A stretch of 64,000 nt of DNA from Pelodictyon phaeoclathratiforme BU-1 (GCF_000020645.1 NC_011060.1:2370501-2434500); one strand, 5' to 3'. Positions 44,097-53,296 are shown, counted from the stretch's first letter. The notes: generated by a model not told the origin, from the letters alone. Program-made: numbers and translations.

Positions 44097-46300
44097 AGCG
44101 AAAGCTTTTTTTCCTCCCACCAACTATCCGTCCATTCCCATACGTTACCAGCCATGTCGTACAGCCCTTCGGGTGTTGCTCCATCGGGGTAACTGCCAAC
44201 CGGTGTTGTTGCCCCAACAGTACTATTGTAATTGGCCAATCGAACAGAGATATCTCCTTCTTCTTCCGGCCAGGGATAATCTCGAACTTTCTGCGGAGTC
44301 GTTTGCCGTATTCCTCCTGCAGCCCACTCCCACTCAATTTCCGTTGGGAGCCTATAACGCATAGTACTCCCTTCAAGCATTGAAAGCCACAGACAGTATG
44401 CACGGGCAGCATACCAAGTTACACCAACCACGGGTTGATTATTACCCTTAAATTTTGCTTCCCCATCGAAACTTGATCGAAACAAAGCGGCAAGGTCGTT
44501 TTTACCCTCATAAAGATAATCTCCCAACTGTGGCCACCAGAGGTTTCGTTTTGCAATTGCCTTAAGCTCTTCCCTGATAGATGAGACCGATACAGAAACG
44601 CCTTGAGACGAACCATCTGACTGCAAAAATTGTATAAAATCACGATAACGTTGGTTGGTCACGGGATACTTGGCAAAATAAATATCAGACACTTGTTCCT
44701 CCTTCTCTGTTGCGGAATAAAGGTAACTCCCACCCGGGATCAGGATATACTCTGCATTCTGTTCATTCGTATTTCGAAACAATTGCTGGCGATTTTCAAC
44801 CTTCACAATCGGTAGCGTTGTCGAAAGTAGCCTGAAAGGAATCTCAGGCATACGTTGCATTACGGGCGGTGGTTGGGGATGTGAATTAAGGAGTGCAGCA
44901 AGCAAACGAGGATAGTCGCGTTCATCTTCTACCGGGGTGCTTAAATCAACATAAAATTTACCTTTCAACCATGATGGAGCGCTTTCATCCCAGCTCCCTT
45001 TCGCAAGTACTGGAATAAATTTTCTATGATTTTTTGTTGTAAAAACCTCGGCAGTCATAATGTCGCCCTCATACCCGGCGCCACCATCACGTTTATCGCA
45101 TTTACTACGATACTTTGGGGTGCAAATAATCAGCACATAATCATTATTGCGGATCTCCTTTTCCATAAAATCCGGAAGCTGATCTCCCGGCACGGCATGC
45201 CATTGATCAAGAATAGTTTCAACACCACTGTGACGAAGGCGAGTTGCAAGATCGGCAACCCATTTTTTATGATTATCGTCTTCCCAGGAATAAGCTATAA
45301 AAGCTTTTGGTGCACTCAATTTTGATAAGAGATCTTTATCATAACCCGTGCCAAGGCGGCGAGGAAGCACAAAGCTCCCTGTATATGATGGAGAAGGATA
45401 GAGACTGGTATCGAGCGTCCATTTCTCACCGGGTTTGTCCTCATAGCGTATCGGAAAAATCGTTACCCCGCTGTTTTCGAAGGTGACATACATTGCTGTG
45501 TTTGGCCACTGTCGGGTCTGATATGAGGCCCCTGCAGCAAGCTTCAAGTAACCACCATTGGCTGACACAATACCTTTAACCGCAACCTGATGGAAATGCC
45601 CTTGAAGCAGGAGATCAACCGACTCTTCAAGAACAGCCTCAATGTTTGATTGCTCAAAAGGGCTTAACCAGTCGAGAGGATGATGAATCAAGGCAACTTT
45701 GAGATCGGCTGCTTCAAACTGCTTCCTTGCCGCATCAAGACATCGGCAACCAATGAAGAGCTTCTCATGATCATGATCGTCAATACAGAAGAGCGCACTG
45801 TTCAGGGGCAGAACGGCAAGACGGAGTCCGTTGATCGTTACGAGTTCTACCGGACTGCATGTTGTGTTTGTCGGGAACGAGCGGATGGCTTTGAAATAGT
45901 CGTTATACCATGACGAGAATGCTTGAAACTTATCTCTCAATTGTGGAAAAGTCGATTCAGGATCAAAGTACTCGTCGGCTTCTTCAGCATTATCAAGATG
46001 GCGGTGACTCCATTTCCCCATTTTGCGGTCAACATCATGGTTGCCGGGAATGATGAAAAGGCGATCGCGATTGAGAGCGGCGGCTTCGAGCAGATCATCG
46101 AAAAATTTCGTGGCAGCATCATACTCGTTGGCCTTTCCGTTTTGCGCAATATCACCAGTTGCAAAAATCAGGTCAGGAACATGCCCTTCTTCACGGAATC
46201 GCCTGACCGATTCAACAAGAGCACGAAGTATAACCACCTGATCATAAGGAGCACCATTGCTCAGATGGAAATCCGAAACATGCAGCCAGGTAAGAGCCAT
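43973..46300 (-). CDS. DGR target 1: phosphoesterase-SEFIR-FGE-like protein
   Basis: A 775-residue three-domain protein. Residues 1-320 are a calcineurin-like metallophosphoesterase with HVSDFHL, FATGDIAQNG, IPGNHDVD, HHPLDWLS and GHFHQ. About 330-475 is a SEFIR/TIR-like domain (KAFIAYSWEDDNHKKWV, LDQWHAVPGDQL, YVLIICTPKYRSKCD). About 540-775 is an FGE-sulfatase/C-type-lectin-fold domain (PVVGVTWYAARAYCLWLS, YRLPTEIEWEWAAGG, GLYDMAGNVWEWT). The final 40 residues are the variable repeat. It is the only one of the four targets without NACHT. No secretion signal, so cytoplasmic. Probable role: sensor/effector in a conflict or self-recognition system (inference). Confidence 0.85.
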   Translation of the reverse strand: MALTWLHVSDFHLSNGAPYDQVVILRALVESVRRFREEGHVPDLIFATGDIAQNGKANEYDAATKFFDDLLEAAALNRDRLFIIPGNHDVDRKMGKWSHRHLDNAEEADEYFDPESTFPQLRDKFQAFSSWYNDYFKAIRSFPTNTTCSPVELVTINGLRLAVLPLNSALFCIDDHDHEKLFIGCRCLDAARKQFEAADLKVALIHHPLDWLSPFEQSNIEAVLEESVDLLLQGHFHQVAVKGIVSANGGYLKLAAGASYQTRQWPNTAMYVTFENSGVTIFPIRYEDKPGEKWTLDTSLYPSPSYTGSFVLPRRLGTGYDKDLLSKLSAPKAFIAYSWEDDNHKKWVADLATRLRHSGVETILDQWHAVPGDQLPDFMEKEIRNNDYVLIICTPKYRSKCDKRDGGAGYEGDIMTAEVFTTKNHRKFIPVLAKGSWDESAPSWLKGKFYVDLSTPVEDERDYPRLLAALLNSHPQPPPVMQRMPEIPFRLLSTTLPIVKVENRQQLFRNTNEQNAEYILIPGGSYLYSATEKEEQVSDIYFAKYPVTNQRYRDFIQFLQSDGSSQGVSVSVSSIREELKAIAKRNLWWPQLGDYLYEGKNDLAALFRSSFDGEAKFKGNNQPVVGVTWYAARAYCLWLSMLEGSTMRYRLPTEIEWEWAAGGIRQTTPQKVRDYPWPEEEGDISVRLANYNSTVGATTPVGSYPDGATPEGLYDMAGNVWEWTDSWWEEKKLSLRVLRGGCWRYDAEYCRSAYRGSCAPGNRRSNVGFRPVFVP

Positions 46301-46380
46301 GTGATGAAATTGAAAGAATTAACCGCAACGAAAATGAAGTGGCTGCAATATAGTGTATTCTTTAGGAAATGGGCAAGTAA
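46301..46380. repeat. 5' flanking repeat of DGR targets, diverged copy
   Basis: Upstream of target 1. Shares the AATTAAC and GCAATATAGTGTATTCTTT blocks with 52233-52440, 58859-59065 and 63455-63540. On the minus strand the last block reads TATATTG, a possible -10 element. Confidence 0.6.
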
Positions 46381-46476
46381 TGGCAGGATGCACTGTAGAT
46401 CATGCCGAAAATGTGGGCGGCACCAAAAGCCCAAGTTAACGGAGATTTGGATGTTATGAAGAGAGAACGAGAATAT

Positions 46477-46701
46477 TCATCTCTGATTGATCCTTGCAAA
46501 AACATCTTCTGCTGATGAAGCTTTGATTTCACCACGGTCTAAAGCCTCAAATCGAGATTCGACCTCTTCTGCCCACGCAGCATCTACGGCATTGCGTGCG
46601 GCACAATCAAAACTCTGAAAAAGTTTTTCGATAAGTTCAGCCCTCTCTACAGGAAGCAAATCAAGAGCATCTTTGAAAATACGTTCTGCAACTGCTGTCA
46701 T
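46477..46701 (-). CDS. Orphan addiction-module antidote-like protein
   Basis: A 74-residue protein of the addiction module component family (TIGR02574 type): MTAVAERIFKDALDLLPVERAELIEKLFQS, then AWAEEVESRFEALDRGEIKA-type ending. The start at 46701 is chosen by family length. Such antidotes usually precede a RelE/ParE-type toxin gene; the 176 bp downstream to 46300 cannot encode one. It lies between target 1 and the template repeat. Confidence 0.75.
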   Translation of the reverse strand: MTAVAERIFKDALDLLPVERAELIEKLFQSFDCAARNAVDAAWAEEVESRFEALDRGEIKASSAEDVFARINQR

Positions 46702-46869
46702 ATGTTTATCCTGAAAATTATCCTGAAAAAAAATGCCCGTCATCTTCGAAACGGCTATCCGGCTCGTCCTACCAATGCCGGGCATGGGTGGTGGCTCTTT
46801 TTGCCCTGATGCTTACAGGGGCGGGGTCATCAATCTGTTCAGAGGCAGTCATCCGACTTTGCTTTTGAG

Positions 46870-46993
46870 CTACGGGACGAAAACCGGGCGGAAGCCCACG
46901 TTGTTGTTCCGGTTGTCGGGGGTGTTGTTGTTCCGATACGCCGACCGACAGTTCTCGGCATCGTTGTTCCAGCTCCCGCCACGAATTACACGG
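46870..46993 (-). repeat. DGR template repeat (TR)
   Basis: 124 bp which, read in the target frame on the minus strand, has ten AAC codons (29 adenines in all) and ends in the same stop codon as the targets. AAC runs occur at the positions that vary in VR1-VR4. Similarity extends a few bases past 46993 (GGTTCGAAC) for some copies. Its 5' part overlaps the last codons and stop of the reverse transcriptase gene. Homology with the variable repeats stops right after the TAG. Confidence 0.96.
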
Positions 46994-48020
46994 TTCGAAC
47001 CCACGACTGATGCCCGTTTTCTTCAATGGCCACCATTGCAGAGTACACATTTTTTCTGAATTCTCTTGCATTGGCGTATTCAGTACAAGCGACCATTGGC
47101 ATCGCATGGTTTGCAAACTCTTTTTGTGACCATCGCCCTGTTTGCAGGTAACCTTCATAAAGCCAGGATTTCTGGATAAAGCGTTTTTTGCTTCGTCGGG
47201 CAAGGCGCACAGAGCCCGGAAAGAGCAGATAGCCCAAAAAGGGCAACCCTTTTCTACTTTCGTTCAAACAAAAGGGTTTGAGCTGAAGCCGCAACTCCCT
47301 TGCAAGATAGTCCTGAAGGCGGTATCCAGCTTCGAGCAATGCCTCTTTATCATGATGCCATAACACCATATCGTCCATATAGCGGACATAGGCTGGAATG
47401 CACAGTCTTTGTTTGACATAATAATCGGCGACCAACAAATAGTGGTTGGCAAAATACTGGCTGGTCAGGTTGCCAATCGGAACACTTTTACCGGCTTCGG
47501 TAGCGTAGCTGTCAATTATGTTGTCGAACATCAACAGCACATTCTTGTCTTTGAACATGCGATAAAGCTGCTGTTTCAGAATTGAGTGGTCAATGCTCTC
47601 AAAATATTTGCGAACATCAAGTTTCAAGAACCAACGGAAGTGGCGATGATACTCCCTTGCCTTGTCGAGCGCCGCATAGGTACCTTTTCCGGGGCGGCTG
47701 GCAAAACTGGTGACAATCTGCTGCTTTTCGAACGAGGCATGGCAGACATTCATCAAGGCATGGTGCAGAACCCGCTGCGAAAAAGGGGTGGCGCAAATCA
47801 GCCGTTTTTTGGGATCGTAAATAGTGAAGGTGTGATACCCTCCCGTTTCGACTTCTCCCGAAAAGAGTTGCTGTTGCAGCCGTTGCAAATTTTGCGGCAA
47901 CTGCTTCTTATAGGCGCCTACATAGTGTTTGGAAACTTTGCCTTTTTGCGCCTTGTAGAATGCCTCATAGAGATTCTTCAGATCAGCAATCTCTTCAAGC
48001 AACTGCCCCTGACGTTTCAT
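46986..48020 (-). CDS. DGR reverse transcriptase
   Basis: A 344-residue reverse transcriptase of the group II/DGR type. Motifs in order: RLICATPFSQRVLHHALMN (about 73-91), FLKLDVRKYFESIDH (131-145, first catalytic Asp), IGNLTSQYFANHYL (182-195), the catalytic YMDDMVLW (214-221) and LPFLGYLLFPG. No maturase or endonuclease domain follows, as expected for DGRs. It copies template RNA with errors at adenines and the cDNA replaces target ends. I chose ATG 48020 (MKRQGQLLEEI); the gene overlaps the HRDC accessory gene by 26 bp and its stop lies inside the template repeat. Confidence 0.95.
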   Translation of the reverse strand: MKRQGQLLEEIADLKNLYEAFYKAQKGKVSKHYVGAYKKQLPQNLQRLQQQLFSGEVETGGYHTFTIYDPKKRLICATPFSQRVLHHALMNVCHASFEKQQIVTSFASRPGKGTYAALDKAREYHRHFRWFLKLDVRKYFESIDHSILKQQLYRMFKDKNVLLMFDNIIDSYATEAGKSVPIGNLTSQYFANHYLLVADYYVKQRLCIPAYVRYMDDMVLWHHDKEALLEAGYRLQDYLARELRLQLKPFCLNESRKGLPFLGYLLFPGSVRLARRSKKRFIQKSWLYEGYLQTGRWSQKEFANHAMPMVACTEYANAREFRKNVYSAMVAIEENGHQSWVRTV

Positions 48021-48456
48021 TGGTTTCCGGCTTATCCATGAAATAGTGAGCAAAACGCTCAACTTTCTTTTCACCAATACCCTTTATACCAAGCATGCTC
48101 TTGATGGTGATCTCTTCAAGTTTTGCAAGCTCCGCAAGCTCTTCGTCGGTAAAGACGATAAAAGCGGCAACACCTTCCGTTATCGCCACTTTTTTCCGTA
48201 TTGCACGCAGATGCGAAAATTTGCGGAATGTTGGCTCATCAAGCATCTCACGGTAATCAACCTTTGCCTTGCTCCCGTGTGCCGGGTTGAATGTTTGCTC
48301 AATGTAACGCACACAAAAACACCAGTTGGCTCCATTATCGTTGCTGATCAGCTTATGCTGGATTTCCAGAACTTTATGCGCCTTCAGAAAGGTGTTCATC
48401 TCCTGCAAAGCGCCCCCGCTGTCACCGATGGATATGGTAAAGAGTTTTATCTGCAT
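47995..48456 (-). CDS. HRDC-domain DGR accessory protein
   Basis: A 153-residue protein. The N-terminal half (MQIKLFTISIGDSGGALQEMN) is typical of a DGR-linked family, and the C-terminal half (about 75-145, FSHLRAIRKKVAITEGVAAF then MLGIKGIGEKKVERF) is an HRDC domain as in RecQ and RNase D. HRDC proteins replace Avd as the accessory factor in a subset of DGRs and probably bind template RNA or cDNA. Translation looks coupled to the reverse transcriptase. Confidence 0.88.
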   Translation of the reverse strand: MQIKLFTISIGDSGGALQEMNTFLKAHKVLEIQHKLISNDNGANWCFCVRYIEQTFNPAHGSKAKVDYREMLDEPTFRKFSHLRAIRKKVAITEGVAAFIVFTDEELAELAKLEEITIKSMLGIKGIGEKKVERFAHYFMDKPETNETSGAVA

Positions 48457-48519
48457 AAGCGTATAGCGGCTGATTTGATAACCCTGGAAGAGATACTCGC
48501 TTTTTCAAAAATATCGTCG

Positions 48520-48610
48520 GACCACCTGCGGTGGTCATTTCTGTTGTCGGTGGTTACCGAAAATCGTGGCGCACGGCAGTTCGTCCCTCACTGCCGTTCA
48601 CCACGATTTT
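48520..48610 (-). repeat. DGR target 3' stem-loop element, copy B
   Basis: After target 2. Outer stem AAAATCGTGG (48560-48569) / CCACGATTTT (48601-48610) is perfect here; inner stem ACGGCAGT (48573-48580) / ACTGCCGT (48590-48597). Second hairpin GACCACC/GGTGGTC at 48520-48536. The stem ends 49 bp from the stop codon of target 2. Confidence 0.78.
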
Positions 48611-48659
48611 GTAACTGACCTCTCGCTCAAAAACAAAGTCGGAATGAGCTGCCAACTGA

Positions 48660-48783
48660 CTACGGGACGAAAACCGGGCGGAAGCCCACGCCGCTGCGCC
48701 GGCGACCGGGGGTGTTGCCGTTCCGATACGCCGACCGACAGCGCACGGCACCGTAGTTCCAGCTCCCGCCACGAATCACACGG
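48660..48783 (-). repeat. DGR variable repeat VR2
   Basis: 124 bp, 17 differences from the template, 16 at adenines and one C-to-T. Encodes from RVIRGGSWNYGAVRC to the stop. Last 30 bases identical to the template. Confidence 0.95.
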
Positions 48784-51700
48784 TCCGAACCTACCGAATC
48801 ATTGCACCATTCCCATACATTACCTGCCATATCGTACAAACCTTCCGGAGTTGCTCCTTCGGGGTAACGGTTAACGGGTGTTGTATATCCAACATTCATA
48901 CCAAAGTTGGCCAACGTTGGTGTTGGTTCACCCTTCTCATCTGACCAGGGATACTCCCGAACTTTCTGCGGTATCGGTTCCCGTTTTCCACCTGCCGCCC
49001 ACTCCCGCTGGATGTCGTTTGGCAAGCGATAAGAGTCAGGCTTGCCTGCACACAGTGAGAGCCAAAAACAGTAGGCTTGAGCAGCATACCATGTAATACC
49101 AACGACAGGCTGTTCGGCGCCGCTGAATTTTCGATCTTCATCATAGGTTGAACGACACAAAGCTGCAAGGTCGTTTTTACCCTCTTTGAAAAAATTTGCA
49201 ACAGTTGAATGCTCTGTATTGTTTAATGCAATTTTGAACAGCTCTTCCTGTAATGCTACCGATTCCTCAAGTGCTGCAATAAAAGAGCGATAGAGTTTGT
49301 TTGTTACCGGATACTTGGCGACATAGAGTTCCGGCACACTCACAATTTCTTCTGTCACCGAATAAATATAGCTTCCTCCCGGTATCAGGATGTACTCTGA
49401 GTTTTCTTCATTGGAATTCCGGAAAGAGAGAGGATTTCCGCTGACACTCTTTTCAATGTTTCGCTCAAGCGCTTTGCCGCCGAAAGCAAGAATCACCTCC
49501 TCCGCTCGATCAGCTACATCATCGTTTTTTGCAAGTTTTCCTGCTCTGAACTGATAAAGGGTATTGAGTGCTTCGGGATTCCCAATTGTCTTCAGGCAGT
49601 CGAGAATCACCTGCTGTCGGCGTAGTGTTGTTTCGGAATCCAGAAGCTTTTTACATAACGTATCAATCTTTCTTTTTTCCTTCGGGGTTTCCTCTATGAT
49701 GGTTTGCAACAGCTCTTGTTTTGACTGAATCACCTCTTCACTCACTACATCGAAGAAGTTTTGCATAAAGGTATTGAAGCTCTCTGCATCAATCTGACCA
49801 AAAAAGAAGCGGATGGGTTCTTCCCAAAAGGGTTCGCTGAAATGCTCAATCAGTTTCTGTAAGGAGAGATCCATTACAGGATTTTTCATGAGCTGAAAAC
49901 CGGTCAGATATTCGCGGAATGACTTGTGACGAAAGGCATAATCAGTCTGACCATATCTCACCAACAAACCGGCACGATCAATCAGGTCGTCACTGAATGC
50001 CTTTGCTTTTGGCGGCTTCTGCTTCTTTGGTATCTTGTTTAATTCTTTCTGCATTCTTGTCTTCATAACTTCCTGATCGGCTTCGTCCTTTTTCAGCTCC
50101 TCCTGCATCCAGAGTGCAACTGGAGCGAGAACTCCAATGGCATCTGCTTCGGGAAGCTTCGGGACTATGTTTCGCCGCTTGTACTGATAACCAAGGAGAT
50201 AATCCAGTGCTTTTTTATAGAGAGTAGCCCGGCTTTCCGGCAAGGTATCGTCCTCGTTCCAGAGCATGGCCATAATCTGCAACATTAACGGTATTCCGGC
50301 CAGCTTCAGTAAACTTTTATTTTCATCCTTGTTCAAAAATTTGATAACAGCACTTGCTTTATCGAGGGCTTTTTCTTTCTGACGGTTCTCCCATTCCGGA
50401 TCTTCAGTGTCTCCACTGTCGGTTGGAATTTTGCTGAGAAAGACTTCAGTAAACCAGTTTTGTAAAAATGTTTTTTGTTGTACAGGCTTGAAATCAAGGA
50501 TATCAGCTCTCTTTAAAGGAATTTGAATCTCAATGTCATCAACGGGACGGTAGCCTGTCGGGCGTGAGGTGACAACAAAGCAGGCTTTGGGAAAGTCAGT
50601 AATGGTATTCTTGATCCATTCACACACCTCTTTTCTCTCTTCCAGCTCACTGATTTCATCGAGCCCATCAAGTAAAACCAATGATTTTTTTTGACAGAGC
50701 GATTCGAAAATCAATGTTTCTAAATTTTCCGGTCTCTCTTTCTCTGACGATGGAACAGTATGCGCCCATGCCAGAATATTGACAGGAAGTGCTGAATAAC
50801 CAGTATCTCCTTTTTTCAAGTCGCGTAATTGGAGATAAAAAACCATGACCGGTTCGGGAAAACCAAAATCTTTACATCGCTCTTTGTCGATGCATGAGAG
50901 TGCATAATGCTGGAGCAGGGTTGTTTTGCCTTGACCAGGATCACCAATGACAAGCAAAAGGCGATTTTTTTTAAATGCCGCACGCATAACGGCTTCTGCA
51001 GTAAAACCGTCTACCTCTTTTTGCCTGTCATACACTTTTGTTTCGGGAGAATAACGCTCTTCACTCTGCCATGTATCAGAAAGACTCAACGAAACAAATA
51101 TTTGGCTTACTTTTGCTGAAAAGCCTTGAACCGCTGTTGGAAGCACGTGATCCAATGCCGCTATAAGAAATTCCTGATAACTCGTCCCATATTTATTTTC
51201 CGGATGTCCATTTGTTTCAGTTGTAACGACCGGGTCTGGTGCGGCGGAATTCCGCAGGCGCAGAATCTCGAAACTTCTGGTTGCCTCTTTGGTTTTGTAA
51301 AAAACGTTGGGATCATCCGACCATTGAGAACTCTTTTCATAATAGCAGATTGGATAAACCTCTATTTTTTTGCCATCAAACCGGCAATACATGGCATTTT
51401 TTGAGCTATTAGCGCTGAAGTATGCAGCCCCCGAACCAAGCTCTACCAGTTCACCGAAATTCACTTCTGTCTGATGCAAGTGACCATTCAAGAGAATGTC
51501 AACCTGTGAGGACAAAACATTCTTGAGTGCAATGCTCTCGAGTGTATGGAGCACAAAAAACGGATGATGTATCATCGCAATCACAAGCGAGAGGTCACCT
51601 TTTTTCCTCTCCGATTCGAGTTGCTCTATAAGTGGGTTAAGACAAAAACGACCAATACAGAGTTTTCCAATGTCTTTACTGGCATCTTCACAAAACAGGG

Positions 51701-52232
51701 CGCTGTTGATAAGCAGCAGTTTAAGCGAAACTTCATCATCATTTTTTCTGAGCGTGTAAGGAATTAGTTCACAAGTTGATTTGTCGGGAAAAGTTCTTTC
51801 AGGTTTAACAGCCTCGAAATAATCATTATACCATTCAGAAAAGGCCTGAAGCTTCAGAAAATGATAACGCTTACTTTTCTCAAAGTAGTTATTAATATCT
51901 ACTTCTGTTTGAAAGGTGGGTGGAACAAGCCCTTGATCTCGCTCAACATCATGGTTGCCTGGAACAATAAACAAGCGCTCCCTGCCTTGCCCTGCAGCTT
52001 GAAGCAGTTTGTCAAAAAATTTGGTAGCGGGAGCATCGTCACCGCCTTTAAAAATCGCAACATCTCCCTTTCCTGCGATATCACCTGTAGCAAAAATCAG
52101 ATCCGGTTTCCACTCTGTTGTTTGCCGAAATCGTTCAACAGATTCAACCAGCGCTTTAAGCACCTGATTAACGTCATAGGATCCGAGAGGGCTCAAGTGG
52201 AAATCCGAAACATGCAGCCAGGTAAGAGCCAT
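48660..52232 (-). CDS. DGR target 2: phosphoesterase-NACHT-FGE-like protein
   Basis: A 1190-residue protein. Residues 1-310: calcineurin-like phosphoesterase (HVSDFHL, FATGDIAGKGD, VPGNHDVERD, IHHPFFVLH, NGHLHQ). About 420-620: NACHT-type STAND ATPase with Walker A GDPGQGKTTLL (430-440) and Walker B SLVLLDGLDEIS (517-528). About 620-930: helical region with RHKSFREYLTGFQL, as in NACHT winged-helix/HEAT parts. About 945-1190: FGE-like lectin fold ending in VR2. Architecture matches NLR-like proteins: N-terminal enzyme, oligomerising ATPase, C-terminal sensor. Its substrate and trigger are unknown. Confidence 0.88.
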   Translation of the reverse strand: MALTWLHVSDFHLSPLGSYDVNQVLKALVESVERFRQTTEWKPDLIFATGDIAGKGDVAIFKGGDDAPATKFFDKLLQAAGQGRERLFIVPGNHDVERDQGLVPPTFQTEVDINNYFEKSKRYHFLKLQAFSEWYNDYFEAVKPERTFPDKSTCELIPYTLRKNDDEVSLKLLLINSALFCEDASKDIGKLCIGRFCLNPLIEQLESERKKGDLSLVIAMIHHPFFVLHTLESIALKNVLSSQVDILLNGHLHQTEVNFGELVELGSGAAYFSANSSKNAMYCRFDGKKIEVYPICYYEKSSQWSDDPNVFYKTKEATRSFEILRLRNSAAPDPVVTTETNGHPENKYGTSYQEFLIAALDHVLPTAVQGFSAKVSQIFVSLSLSDTWQSEERYSPETKVYDRQKEVDGFTAEAVMRAAFKKNRLLLVIGDPGQGKTTLLQHYALSCIDKERCKDFGFPEPVMVFYLQLRDLKKGDTGYSALPVNILAWAHTVPSSEKERPENLETLIFESLCQKKSLVLLDGLDEISELEERKEVCEWIKNTITDFPKACFVVTSRPTGYRPVDDIEIQIPLKRADILDFKPVQQKTFLQNWFTEVFLSKIPTDSGDTEDPEWENRQKEKALDKASAVIKFLNKDENKSLLKLAGIPLMLQIMAMLWNEDDTLPESRATLYKKALDYLLGYQYKRRNIVPKLPEADAIGVLAPVALWMQEELKKDEADQEVMKTRMQKELNKIPKKQKPPKAKAFSDDLIDRAGLLVRYGQTDYAFRHKSFREYLTGFQLMKNPVMDLSLQKLIEHFSEPFWEEPIRFFFGQIDAESFNTFMQNFFDVVSEEVIQSKQELLQTIIEETPKEKRKIDTLCKKLLDSETTLRRQQVILDCLKTIGNPEALNTLYQFRAGKLAKNDDVADRAEEVILAFGGKALERNIEKSVSGNPLSFRNSNEENSEYILIPGGSYIYSVTEEIVSVPELYVAKYPVTNKLYRSFIAALEESVALQEELFKIALNNTEHSTVANFFKEGKNDLAALCRSTYDEDRKFSGAEQPVVGITWYAAQAYCFWLSLCAGKPDSYRLPNDIQREWAAGGKREPIPQKVREYPWSDEKGEPTPTLANFGMNVGYTTPVNRYPEGATPEGLYDMAGNVWEWCNDSVGSDRVIRGGSWNYGAVRCRSAYRNGNTPGRRRSGVGFRPVFVP

Positions 52233-52440
52233 GTGATTGAATTGAATGAATTAACTGCGACGAAGATGAAGCGCCTGCAATATAGTGTATTCTTTGGGGA
52301 TCGGGAAAGTAATGGGTATCCCTGTAATGGAGGTCGAGGGGGCTGGGAACCTGAACTATTTTGTTTTGATGGGCATCATGGATATACTACAAACGGCCTG
52401 TAGCAAGTTTGGCGGTGTTGGCTGATGAAAACAAGCAGTG
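52233..52440. repeat. 5' flanking repeat of DGR targets, copy with Rpn fragment
   Basis: Near-identical to 58859-59065 over the whole length and to 63455-63536 over the first 80 bp. Contains the likely promoter of target 2 (TATATT on the minus strand at 52279-52284, 47 bp before the start) and leads into a truncated Rpn-type gene on the plus strand. Confidence 0.8.
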
Positions 52441-53035
52441 GAAACCCACCTCTTATGGTTTTTCTGTACTGGGATGCCGCCATACGCTGGAGTTTCCGGT
52501 AGCCAAGCTGACCGATTATGAGGAAAAACTGGATGAGCTGCTGGCGTCGGAAAACGCTTTTGGATGGATTACGGCAGCACACATCCTGACCCAAAAAACC
52601 AGAGCAGAGGATCAGGAACGGTACAACGCCAAACTCCGCCTGCTACGAATACTGTATGAACGGCATTGGGATAAACAACGGGTGATCAATTTATTCAATG
52701 TCATTGACTGGTTAATGCAACTGCCAGAATGGTTGAACAGTCAGGTCTGGCAAGAACTTGAAACAATCGAGGAGAGGGAAAAAGTGCAATACATCACCAG
52801 CATAGAACGAATTGGCATCGCCAAAGGCATAGCAAAGGGCGAAGCCAGGTTACTGAAAAGGCAGCTTGAACGCCGCTTTGGCCTGTTGCCCAAGTGGGCA
52901 TCTGAGCGGTTAGAACGCGCTAAAGAGGAGGAATTGGAAGCCTGGAGTGAAACGATTCTCACAGCCCCGACCCTGGAGGCCGTTTTCAAAGATGCAGACC
53001 CTCATAACAAATTTACAGTCTCCGAAAAACTGTAG
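52370..53035 (+). pseudogene. 5'-truncated Rpn-type / DUF4351 gene, copy 1
   Basis: The open frame begins at 52370, after a stop, and reads YYKRPVASLAVLADENKQWK into the middle of a PDDEXK-type cytosolic protein, then FPVAKLTDYEEKLDELLAS and a C-terminal DUF4351 segment (LLKRQLERRFGLLPKW, LEAWSETILTAPTLEAVF). The family's N-terminal nuclease part (about 85 residues in relatives) is missing and no in-frame ATG fits; the first usable start is a TTG at 52409. Probably a remnant carried in the duplicated flank of the DGR targets. Confidence 0.75.
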
Positions 53036-53205
53036 AATACACGCAGTGTGTTTTTTTGGAAAAAAGATTGGGATGATGAAAGAGGGAATGATCCATCACT
53101 CTGTTCAGAGGCATTCATCCGGCTTCGCTGTGTTATCTGCATAAGCGTATAGCGGCTGATTTGATAACCATGGAAGAGATATTCACTTTTTCAAAAATAT
53201 CGTCG

Positions 53206-53296
53206 GACCACCTGCGGTGGTCGTTTCTGTAGTCGGTGGTTACCGAAAATCATGGCGCACGGCAGTTCGTCCCTCACTGCCGTTCACCACGATTTT
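53206..53296 (-). repeat. DGR target 3' stem-loop element, copy C
   Basis: After the interrupted target 3. Inner stem ACGGCAGT (53259-53266) / ACTGCCGT (53276-53283); outer stem AAAATCATGG (53246-53255) / CCACGATTTT (53287-53296), with the same position that pairs as G-U only in minus-strand RNA. Hairpin GACCACC/GGTGGTC at 53206-53222. Confidence 0.75.
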
